Source: Limisphaerales bacterium (GTDB taxonomy: Bacteria > Verrucomicrobiota > Verrucomicrobiia > Limisphaerales > SXTU01). Taken from it: a stretch of DNA of 64,000 nucleotides. Position 1 is the first letter of the stretch. Every line of letters starts with the position of its first letter. A model generated the notes under the pieces. The model was not told the origin of the DNA, ran no database searches, and saw nothing but the letters and a program-made list of their open reading frames with translations. Location of the stretch: positions 28,820 to 92,819 of the forward strand of contig WRPG01000009.1 in the NCBI GenBank assembly GCA_009773355.1, written 5' to 3'. Positions 18,901-30,900 of the stretch are shown one piece after another. Position numbers and translations under genes: made by a program.

Positions 18901-21900
18901 GACGCCCCACGGGAAGTGTTCGCGCTCCTCGCCGCCAGCGGACTGCGTGGTGAAGTGCAGCAGGCCCTGCTCATCAAAGTGCAGCGCCCACCAGCCCTCG
19001 GGATTCTCGCCGCCGCGGGTGCCAAGCTCGATCAGCCGACCAGGTTGGGCCGGCTGGCTGTAATACATGTCCCAATCCGGACGGAACCAGAACCGGATGG
19101 TGCCGTTGCGCACGTTGAGGTTGGCGGTGCCGTCGGCCTCGACGTCACGGTAGGCCAGCCGGGCGGCGTTGGTGCTGTTGATCCGCACCGCCCCAGCGGA
19201 GAAGCCGGGCGTGTAAGCCGCGTTGGAGGCCACCAACGGCAGCTGGCCGCGTTCCCCGGCAAGCCAGTTGGTGCCGACAAACGGCCACGCCGCCAGCCGC
19301 ACCAGCGTAACGCTGGCGGGATCCAGCGGGTTGGTGCCATCCACCAGTTCCTGCTGGTCGCTCCGACCGTCATTGTCCGTGTCCGGCTGGAGGGGATCGG
19401 TGCCGATCAGATGCTCATGCGCGTCGGTCAGGCCATCCCCGTCACTGTCCGGGAAGGTGTAAACCACCACGGTGACCGCGCTGTCGTAGTAGCCGGGGCA
19501 GATGGTCTTGGCCAGGATCACGGTGTTGGTGATCAAGGATTGCAGGGAGACTCCGTTGACATAGTCCAGCCAGGTGACACCCCCATCCACCGAGTAGCGG
19601 TAGCCGGCTCCCAGCGGTCCCCCGGTGATCGTCACGGACACGGCGTTGCTGTAGAGGCCGCTGGCAGGTGAAACGACCGGCACCGGGGCCGTGGGGAGGA
19701 TGACACTCACTGTGACCACGGCGGAGGTTGCCTTCACGCCAACCGAATCCACCGCCACGGCGGTGAAGTCGAAGGAGCCGACGCTGCCGCTGCGCCATGC
19801 GACCGCATACGGGGACCCCGCCGCCGTGCCCAGATAGTTGGTGCCCTGATAGAATTCAACCCGGGCGATGGACACCGCGCTGCTGGCCGCCGTCGCCCCC
19901 AGCGTCAGCATGTCGAGCGTGGTGATGGTGGTCGGAGGAACCGGGTTGGTCAAAGCCACGCTGGGCGGGGTATCGACGATGACCTGGACGGTCGGGCTGC
20001 TCCACTCCAGTCCGAGTCCATCCAGCGCCCGGGCGGTGAGCGAACGGTATCCCAGCGGGGCGTTGCTGTAGATGAGCGAATAGGGCGGGTTGGTGACGGT
20101 GGCCAGCAGGTTCGTCCCGTCGTAGAAGCTCACCTGCTGGATGGTGCCGTTGGTGTTGCTGTTGGTCGCGCTCGCCGAGACCGTGAAGGCCGCCGGCGAC
20201 AGGAAAACCGAACCGGCTGGCGGCTCGGTCACGCTGACCACCGTCGGGGCGTCCATGACCAAGGTGACCGGGGCCGAAGTCGCCCCAAGCCCCCAACTGT
20301 CGAAGGCCACGGCCGTCAAGTGATACTCCCCGCCTTGGAGGAGCAGCGTCCGGGTGTATGCCCCGTTGGTGAACACGCCCTGCCCGAGGAACGCACTGCC
20401 GCTGTAGAAATCAACATTGGTCACCGAACCAAAATTGCCAGTGGCGCTGGCGGTCAGGGTGACGTTCGCCGGGGCGGCCAGCACCGTGCCGTTGGTGGGG
20501 CTGACCATCGTGACCGACGGCGGGATGTCCACCACCACCGGCGTGATCGCGGAAGTCCCCGACACGCCCAGCACGTCCGTCGCCCGGGCGGTGATCTGAT
20601 GGACATTCGTGCCCACATTGGTCCACACCATGCCAAACGCGGTATTGGAGAAGGGAGCGGCGTTCGTGACCACCTGCAGGAGGTTGGTGCCGTGGAAGAA
20701 CTCGACCTGCACAATCCCCACGGTTCCCGAGGCCGTGACGTTGATCGGAATCTCAGCCGGAGCCTGATACACGGCATTGACCGCTGGTGCGGTGATTTGG
20801 ACCGTCGGCGGGATCGCCACGATGATCTGCGCCACTGCTGAGGTGGACATGACGCCGTAGATGTCCCGCGCCCGGGCCGTCACGTAGTTGGTGCCGGCCG
20901 CCACCGGCGTCCAGGTGAAGGTAAACGAGCTGCCATTGGTGGTGCTGCCGGGGCCGATCAGGGCATTGCCATTGAAGAACTGCACGCTGGCAATGCTGCC
21001 GAAGTTGCCGCTGGCTGTTGCGCTGAGGGGGATGGTGGCCGGCGCGGGAGTGAAGACCTGACCACTCGCCGGACCAGTCAGGGTCACGGTCGGCGGGTGC
21101 TCCACCACGAGATTGGTGACCGCCGCCGTGCCAGTGAGGCCCAAGGTGTCCGTGGCGCGAACGAAGAGCGAATACACGTTCGTCCCCACGTCCGGCCAGA
21201 CGAACGAGAAGGCGGTGTTGGTGTAGGGCGGGGCATTCGTCAACACGGCCAGGAGGTTGGTGGCACCGGCCACCGTCGTTCCCACGCCCTGGAACAGCTC
21301 GACCTGGGTGACGCCCACGCCGCTGCCCGCCGTGATCTGATTGGTCACGTTGGCGGGCGCAAGGAACACCGTGTTGTTCACGGGCTGGTGGAAGACGATG
21401 GCTGGGCGCGTCCCAACAATCAACGTCACCGGATCGGAGTTCTTGCTCATGCCCAGCACGTCCGTGGCCCGGGCGGTGATTGAATTGGTGCCCACCGCCG
21501 CATTGTTCCAAGTCAGCGTGTAGGGGCTGGCGGTGACCACCCCGAGGCTATTGGTGCCCCGGAAGAACTCCACCTGCTGGATACCCACCAGGCTGTTGCT
21601 GGCCGTCGCCGAGAGCACCACGCTGGCCGGGGCCGCCACCGCCGTCCCGTTGGTGGGGGCCGTGATCGCCACCGTCATCACCGGATCCCCGATCACCATC
21701 ACCACCGCCGAGGTGGAGGTCATCTGCAGGTTGTCCGTGGCCAGGACGGTCAGATAGTTGGTGCCCACCGGCACGTTGGTCCACGCCAGCGTGTAGGGGC
21801 TGCCGGTGTTGGTGGCCACGCCCAGGCTGTTGGTGCCCAGGAGGAACTCCACCTGCGTCAGGCCGATCTGGCTGGTGGCCGTGGCGGTCAGCCCCAAATC

Positions 21901-24900
21901 CGTGCCCGCCAGCACCACCGTCCCGTTGGTCGGACTCGTCAGGCTCACCTGCGGCAGCGCGTTCACGATCAGCGTCACCGAAGCCGAGGTGGCCGTCACG
22001 CCATGGTCATCCGTCGCCCGGGCCGTCAGTGAATTCGTGCCCGCCGGAACATTGCTCCAGGTGAACGAATATGTGGTCCCGTTTGCGGTTCCGGTTCCGA
22101 GCAGGGTGCTTCCAGCATAAAACTGCACATTGGTCACGGTCCCGTAATTGCCGTCCGCCTCCGCCGTCAGGGTGACGCTGGCCGGAGCGGGCAAGGCCAG
22201 ATTGGTTGCCGGATGCGTCAGCACCACGGACGGCAGCGCATCGACGATGACATTGGCGACGGCGGAGGTCGCGGTCACCCCCAGCCGGTCGGTGGCCAGC
22301 GCCGTGAGCGCATACGCCCCCACCGCCGGATTGGTCCATGTCAGCGCAAACGCCGTGTTGGTGTAAGGCTCGGCATTGGGCACCACCCCGAGACTGTTCG
22401 TCCCCGCGAAGAACTCCACCTGTGCAATCCCCACCCCGTTGGTCGTTCCCGCCTGCACCTCCAGCCGTGGACTCACGGGGGTCACATACACCGAGTTCGT
22501 GGTGTTGATTGGCTCCTTCCACGTCACCCACGGCCGGCTCGCCACCACCACGTTCACCTCCGCCGCGCCGCTCACCCCGTAGCTGTCCGTCGCCTGCGCT
22601 CGCAGGATGTTTGTCCCCACCGGCGCATCGTTCCAGATGAACTCATACGGCCCGCTGGTCCATGTCGCCAGCACGTTGGTCCCCGCTGTCAGCGTCACGT
22701 TGGTGATGCTGTTCTCCGGGTCGGTTGCGGTGATGCCCACCGGGATCGCCGTCCCCAGCACCACTGCCGTCCAGTTCGTCAGATTGGTGATCGCCACCGT
22801 CACCGCTCCGTTGACGACCACGTTCGTGACCCACACCGAGTCCGTGCTCACCCCCAAGTTGTCCGTCGCCACGGCCCGCAGCGCGTAAACCCCGCCCACC
22901 ACGTTGCTCCACGCGTAACTGAAGTTGGTTCCCGGACTGGTCAAATTTGCCAACAGCGTGGCCCCCTGATACACCGCCACGTTGGTCACCGTGCCATTGG
23001 GGCTCGCACACTCGCCCGTAATCGTGATCGTCGCCGGGGCCGGTGTGAACATCTGGCTGTTCGTCGGGCTGGTCAGCGTCACCGTGGGCGGCACATCCAC
23101 CACCACCCGCACCACCGCCGCCGTCGCCGCCACGCCCAGACGGTCCGTCGCCACCGCCGTCAGGTAATTGGTGCCCGCCGGGGCATTGGTCCAGTTGATG
23201 CCATAGGGGCTGCCGGGGTTGGTGGACACACCCAGACTGTTGGTGAGACCGGCACCACTCAAGCCTTGGAAGAACTCGACCTGCTGGATCCCCACCAGGG
23301 TGTTGGTGGCCACCGCCGTCAGCGGGAGGCTCGCCGCCCACCGCACAATGGTGTCGTTGGTCAACCCGGTCAGGCTAATCGTAGTCGGCGCATCCACGAT
23401 GAGTTGCACGGTTGCCGAGGTGCGGACGATCCCGAGCAGGTCCGTCGCCCGGGCCGTGATCGCGTTGGTGCCCACCGCCGCGTTGGTCCACGTCAGCGCG
23501 TAGGGGCTGCTGCTGGCCGCTCCCAGACTGGTTGTGCCGTTCAGGAAGAACTCCACCTGCGCGATGCCCACCAGGTTGCTGAACACGCCCGCCGTCAGCG
23601 TCACGTCCGTCGGGGCCACCACGATCGTCCCGCTCACCGGGGCCGTCACGTCCACCCCCCACGCCGGCTCCACCACCACGCTCACCGCGTTGGTCGAGGT
23701 CGCCACCAGCCCCAGCCGGTCCGTCACCCGGGCGCTCAACTGGTTGGTCCCCACCAGTGCGTTGGTGCCCACCAGCGCGTTGGTCCAGCTCAACGCGAAC
23801 ACCGTGTTGGTGTAGGGTGCCGCGTTGGTCACCACCCCCACCACGTTGGTCCCCGCCAGAAACTCCACCCGGCCCAGCCCGTTGGTGCTCGCCCCCACCG
23901 CCGTCAACGGCAGGTCCGCCGGCAGCACATACACCGAGCCATTCACCGGACTCGTCAGCGCCACCGTCGGCGCCACCGCCAGCCGCACCGTCCGGGTCGC
24001 CGTCGTCGTCACTCCCAGGTTGTCCGTCGCCACCGCCTTGAGCACGTAGTTCCCCACGCTGTTGTTGGTCCAGGTCACGCTATAGGGCGCGTTGGTAACC
24101 ACGCCCAGACCGATCCAGTTGGTGACCCCGGCCGCGTTGGTGCCCACTCCGTAAGAGAACACCACCTGGGTCGCCTGCCCGTCCGCGTCCGTCGCCGTCA
24201 CCGTCACCGGGATCGTCGCCGGGATCGCATACACTGCCCCGTCGCTGCCCGGACTCACGAACGCCACCACGGGGGGAGTGTCGTTGGTGACGGTCAGGTA
24301 GCCCGACTGCCGGATGGCACCCCGGTCGTCCACCGCCTTCGCATACAGTCGGAACACCCCGACCGGCGCATTGGTCCAGGCAAAGGTGAAGTTGGTGGCG
24401 GCCGGGTTTGTGTTGGTGACAGCGCGCAGCAGAATCGCGCTGGGCGTGGCCTCCCGGTAGAATTCGATCCGCCCGATCCAACCGTCCTCGTCCACCGCCG
24501 TCGCACCCAAGGGAACGGTCTGGGGTGGAACATACAGGCCGCCGGTGGGATCGGTCATCGCGACAACGGGGGACTTGTTCAGGATGATGGGCACGCTCGC
24601 GGAGGTTCCGGTGACGCCAAAGGCATCGACCGCCACGGCCCGCAGCCAGTTGGTGCCCGCCGCCGCGTTGGTGGCGGTCCAAAACCTGGCAAAATCCGGC
24701 GCTGTGGCGGTGCTGCCAATCGTGATGCCGCCCGATGAATTGGAGGCGTAATAGGTGACATTGGTCACGGTTCCAAATGTGTTGGTGATCGCCACGGCGA
24801 GTTGGAACGTGCTGCCATGCGGAATGACCGCGCCGGCCACCGGCAGAACCAGTGTCACCTCGGGCACCCGGTCACGGATCACCTGCCGCACCGCCGAGGT

Positions 24901-27900
24901 GGCGGATCGGCCGAGATCGTTCCGCGCCACCGCCCAGAGCGAATTGGTGCCCACCACCAGGTTGGTGCAGACAAACGCGTAGGGGTTGCCCGAACTCGCC
25001 GAGGTTCCCTGGCTGTTCGTCCCCAGGAAGAATTCCACGTTCGTGACGGCCGCCACATGGTTGGCCACGACGGCTTCGAGACTCACGGTGGCGGTGGTCA
25101 ACACAGTGCCGTTCGTGGGTGTTGTCAGGCTCACGGACCACGGCGTATCGACGATGACATTGGCGACGGCGGAGGTCGCGGTCACCCCCAGCCGGTCGGT
25201 GGCCAGCGCCGTCAGGGCATACGCCCCCACCGCCGGATTGGTCCATGTCAGCGCAAATGCCGTGTTCGTATAAGGAGCGTTGTTGGTCACCACTCCCAAG
25301 CTGTTGGTCCCGGAGAAGAACTCCACCTGCGCCACGCCCACCCCGTTGGTCGTCCCCGCCTGGACCACCAGCGCCGGACTCACCGGCGTCACCAGCACCG
25401 CGTTGTTCGTCGGGCTCACCAGCGTCACCCATGGCCGGTGCTCGACGATCACGGTCACTTCCGCTGACACGCTCGTCACCCCGTAGCCGTCCGTCGCCTC
25501 TGCGCGCAGAATGTTGGTGCCCAACGGCGCGTTGGTCCAGGTGTAGGAGCAGGGTCCGTTGCCCCACACCGCCAGCACGTTGGTTCCCGCCTTGAGCGTC
25601 ACGTTGGTGATGCTGTTCTCCGGGTCGGTCGCGCTGATGCCCACCACCACCAGCGTCGGCGGCACATACACCGCCCCGCTGGCCGGATTGGTGATCGCCA
25701 CTGTCACCGCCCCATTCACCACCACGTTGGTCACCCACGCGGACTCGGTGCTCACCCCCAGGTTGTCCGTAGCCACCGCTCGGAACAGGTAAATGCCGCC
25801 CACCACGTTGCTCCAAGCGTGGCTGAAGTTCGTTCCCGGGCTGGCCAGGTTCACCAGCAGGTTGTTGGTGCCCGTTCCTTGGAAAATGGCCACATTGGTG
25901 ACCGTGCCATTCGGGCTCGCGCACACGCCCGTCACCGTGATGGTCGCCGGAGCCGGCGTGAACATCTGGCTGTTGGTCGGGCTGGTCAGCGCCACCGTGG
26001 GCGGCACGTCCACCACCACCCGCACCACCGCCGCTGTCGTCACCACACCCAAACGGTTCGAGGCCACCGCCGTCAGATAGTTGGTTCCCGCCGGGGCGCT
26101 GGCCCAGTTGATGCCGTAGGGGTTGCCGGTGTTGGTGGACACGCCCAGACTGTTGGTCACCCCGGTGCTGGTCAGGCCCTGGAAGAACTCGACCTGCTGG
26201 ATGCCCACCAGGGTGTTGGTGGCCACCGCCGTCAGCGGCAGGCTCGCCGCCCACCGCACGATGGCGTCGTTCGTCACCCCGGTCAGGCTTACCGTCGTCG
26301 GCGCATCCACGACCAGCGTCACCGGGGCCGAGGTGCGCACGATCCCACCCAAGTTCGTCGCCCGGGCCGTGATCAACCAGTTGGTTCCCGCAGTCGCGTT
26401 GGTCCAGACCACGCCATACGGGCTGCTGGTGTCCACCCCCAGGCTGTTGGTGCCGTTCACGAAAAACTCCACCTGCACAATCCCCATCAGGTTGCTCACC
26501 ACACTCGCCGTGAGCGTCACGTTCGTTGGTGCCACCGCCACTAGCCCGTTCGCCGAAGTCGCCAGGCTCACGGTCCAGTTCGGCTCGACCACGACGTTGG
26601 TCGCGCTGGTCGAGGTCGCCACCAGCCCCAGCCGATCCGTCACCCGGGCGCTGAAGGTGTTGGTCCCGGTCGCTGGGCTGTTCCAAGTGAACTCATAGGG
26701 CGCATTGGTCACCGTGCCCACCACAGTCGTCCCCGCCAGAAACTCCACACGGTCCACCCCGTTGGTGCTCGTTGCCACCGCCACCAGCGGCACGCCCGCC
26801 GGCAGCGCATACACCGCTCCGCTGGCGGGACTCGTCAGCGCCACCGCCGGCGGCACGGCCACCTGAATGGTTCGTGTCACCGTTGTCGTCACCCCCAGAT
26901 TGTCCGTTGCCACGACCCTGATCACATAGTTCCCCACCGTGTTGTTCGTCCACGACACACTAAACGTGTTCGTGTAGGGGGCTGTGTTGGTCACCACGCC
27001 CAGACTGTTGGTCGCGCTGGCCGCGTTCGTGCCCGGCCCGTGGTAGAACGCCAACCGCGCCACCTGTCCGTCCGGATCCGTGGCCGTCACCGTCACCGGG
27101 ATCGTCGCCGGTGCTGCATACACCATCCCGTTGCTCCCGGGACTCACGAAGGCCAAGGTCGGAGGAACATCGATGGTGACGGTCACCGGTGCGCTGGTGC
27201 TGGTGAGGGAGAGGTTGTCGGTGGCGACGGCGGTGACCACATTGGTGCCGGCTGGAATGTTCATCCAAGGAAACGAGTAGTTGGTGCCGGGCAGGGCGGG
27301 AATGTGCGCCAGCAAGGTGCCGTTGGCGTAAAAGTCCACGCTCTGGATCGTGCCGTCGGCATCGGTCGCCGTCGCGTTCAGCGTGAGGTTTCCCGGCGCG
27401 GTCACCACCGTCCCGTTGGTCGGGCTGGTCAGTGTGATGTTCGGGCGTTTGTCCAAGAGGATCGTGACCGGGGCAGAAGTTCCCATCGCCCCATGAATGT
27501 CGGTCGCCCGGGCGGTGAGCCAGTTGGTTATCGTCGTGGCATTGCTGCTGCCCCACCAAGTGAGCATGTAACTAGGGCCGACCGAGGTTGTGCCGATCAG
27601 GGTGTTGCTGGTGCCGTTCGAGACGTAGTAGGCCACGTTGCTGATCGCCGCATAGAAATTGGTGGCGGAGGCAGTGAGCGAGACGGCATTACCATGCGGG
27701 ATGAGCGCGTTGGCCGCCGGTGCGATGAGCGTGACGGTCGGCTGGGGATCCACGAGAATTTCCACCACCCGTGAGGTGGAAATGTTGCCCAACAGATCTG
27801 TCGCCCGGGCCGTCAGATAGTGAATGCCCGCCAGCGCATTGCTCCAGACGAGGGTGTAGGGGCTGGTGGCGGCAGCGCCCAGCCAATTCGTGCCGGAGTA

Positions 27901-30900
27901 GTAGTTCACTTGCGCGACCTGGCATTCGTTGGTGACGCTCGCTGTCAACGTGAGGTTGGTGGGCTGTAGAAAGACCGTGTTGTCATAGGGGCTGGCAATG
28001 GCCACCGGCGGGAAGAAATCCTGAACCCAATTCGTCCCCTGCGGAAAGCCGCTCACCCAGAATGCGTCGCCCACTGCCACCGACGGGGGCGCGGACGGAA
28101 ACCAGCCCAGACCGGAGTAGTATTGATATACCGAGTAATTGGTGGTGGCATTATTCCAGAAATCGAGCCTCAATGCGCTCGCCACTGGGAGCCCCAGCAC
28201 GGCCTCTAGCCTGCCGCCCAAGGGCACCGCTGAACCGTAGATGCCGAAGTTGGTTCCAATGGGCGTCACGATGTGTCCCTCGGGAATTTCGCCAATGAAA
28301 GTGAGTGTCGTCGCATTTGTTTGTGAGTTTCTAAAGGACACGCCCTCACCCGGGTTCAGCGTGAGGTTGCCCGACCAAGTTCCAAACGCGTAAGAGGCGC
28401 TCTCGAATCCACCAGATGCCGGGTTATACTTGAACACGCTGCTGCCAGGGGGAGCGCTGGAAAAGTGCGAAGGAACGCCGTTGTTGGCTCCGTTGAACGG
28501 AATCGAGATCATGGAATCACCCGTAGGGACAGTCTTCCGCAGGTAACCAAACACGTTGACCGACCGGTCGCAGCCATTTCTTGCCCGGTAGAACCGGTAG
28601 GGATAGTTGGTCGCCCCCGCATCCACCACGGTGACGTTGCCGCCCGTGGCCGTGATGTTCGTGACCGCCGTCCAGTTGAGCAGGTCGCTCGACGCCTGCA
28701 CCGTCCAATTCGAACCGGAAATACCACCACCCACCTGAAGCTGGAACTGTCCCCCGCTGAGGAACGTCCCCGCGCCCAGCGCCAGCGGTTTGGCAATCTC
28801 GCTGGCCGCAAGCGGGTAGTTGAACGTCTCGAAGTCCCGGAACTGGCCGTTGACCGTCTGGCCACCGTAGTAATCGTTGCCGATGCTGAAGCCGGTCGTT
28901 GCCCGCATCGAGGCATTTGGCCAGGCGGTGATCCCGCTCCCGGTCTGCACGAGCTGGCCATCAATGTAGAGTGCCGAGCTACTGGGACTGTAGGTCAGGG
29001 TGATCTGGTGCCACTGATTGGAGTGAAACGAGATGTTGGCGGCGAGATACCCCACGCCATAGTTGGTCTGTCCGTCGAATCCGTTGAAGGTGATTTGATT
29101 TCCTTCCGGATGGAACTGCAGATCCCAAAAACCGACGCTCCCGTCGTAGGTGAACCACCCCACGGACACCAAACGCCCCCATGTGCCCGGTCCGGTGCCA
29201 CTCGCGTTGGTGCTCGCCCAATTGGGCTTGAACCAGAAACGGACGCTGCCCTCCCGCAGGTTGATGTTGGGGCTACCGTTGGTCTCCACGTCGCGGTAGG
29301 TCAGGAAGCGCCAGGAATCGTTGGTGCCCACTTGTAGTCCGCGCCCGCTCCAGCTGATGATGTTCTGGGCGTTGGTGGTGAACAAGGGCACCTGCCCCTG
29401 CTCGCCCAGCCAGTTCGTGTCGTGGAAACGCCACAGGCCCAGCCGCCGGGGACGCAGCACGTAGCTGTTCGGGTCGGTGGGATCGGTGCCGTCGAGATGC
29501 TCGTCGATGGCCCAGACGCCGTCGTAGTCGAGGTCGGAATACGCATCGGACAGGCCGTTGCCCGCCGTGGACCAAAGCAGCCAGCTCGTCTCCCCCGCGT
29601 CCACGGTTCCGTTGCCGTTCCGATCTTCAAAATGATCCGGCAGGCCGTCGCCGTCGGTGTCCAACGGCAGGCCGTTGGTGTTCAGCGCGACGTAATGATA
29701 GCCGATGTCCACTGTGGAGTTGGTCTCCTTGACCTGGTTCGTGGCGGTCGTGAAATGGTATAAGCCCGCCGCAGCAGCAGTCTGGCTGCCGGCGTTCACG
29801 ATGGCGTTCCCGTTGGTCAGATAGTATGAACCCAGCGGTCCCGCGACAAACCCGGCTTGATCTACCAGCACGTCATTGGTCTGCGCCGGAGACAGGCGGG
29901 TGAAGGATCCGCTGTTGGTCGTGTAGCCATTCCAGCCGTGGGCCGTGGGGGTGCCAGAAACCGCCGTTCCGTCAAAAAGGGAATCGTAAACGGACACCCC
30001 ACCCCACCAGGCAAAATAGCTGAATGATGCGCTTCCTCCTATGAAAGTGCAGTTGCGAAACGTGTTCGCCCCCCAGCTCGTGCCGGAGACAGTGGTTCGG
30101 TCGAAGAGGCAGGAGTGATACTCAATCGTGTGGCCCTTGACCTCCAGTCGGCCGCCTTGGAAATGGCAGTGTTCGAACCTGAACGAATCATCAGGATAGG
30201 AACTATAGTCGCGGAAGACTCCGATGTTGGTGGTTCCCATGACTACGAAATCGGTGAATCGGCAGCCACCGCTCAGAGTGCCCGAACCGCTCGACACTAT
30301 CAGTGCGTCGATGTTCTGGTTCCAGAAAGTTGAAGCGCTCTCCTGCACCGCGTTGAACATGACCAGTCGATTGCGTTCGGTTGGCAAACCAGCGCTTTCC
30401 CATCGGTTCAACCCTGCGTTGGGATTGATGTAGATTCCATAATAGGCATAATTGGTATAGGGGTTGACTACTCCAACGCTGACTCCCGGTTGGATGGTCA
30501 CGCCGATGCCAGTGTTGGGAGCAGTGGCCGCGAAGACGTAATCCAAAGCAGCGTAGTGGTAACCCAAGTCAGGCGTGTCCACATCCCGTTCCACCCGTTT
30601 GCCAAACACGGCGTTGGTATTGATCCAGCCCGAAACCAATAGCGGCGGCTCGGTGGTCCGCTGCTGGATGGCGGCGGTCGTCAGCGGGTCAATGGCGGCG
30701 GAACCGACGTTGCGCCAGGCGGAGTTGGTGGGCAGGTAGTAGCCGCCACCGCCCATGATTTGGAACGGGTTGCTGGTCGCAGTGAAACCGTTGGCCTGAG
30801 ACAGGGCTGGCGAATCGTAAATGCCGTTGTAGTTCGCCGTGAGATTGGAATAGGAGCCGTAAGTCGTGACCGACGCAAAGATGTTGTTGGTGGCCCGAAC

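Noticed and set aside
16498..19671. A 1,057-codon plus-strand frame
   Set aside because: It is antisense to the LamG region of the giant surface gene; its composition is unlike any domain and follows from codon bias of the repeats.
22213..24738. An 841-codon plus-strand His/Arg-rich frame
   Set aside because: It is antisense to the Ig-like repeat region; the repeated HRR motifs mirror the Thr/Asn/Gly-rich repeats on the real strand.
22000..28000. CRISPR array, suggested by the regular repeats
   Set aside because: The repeats are about 285 bp long, in frame and encode Ig-like domains; there are no short identical repeats with unique spacers and no cas genes.
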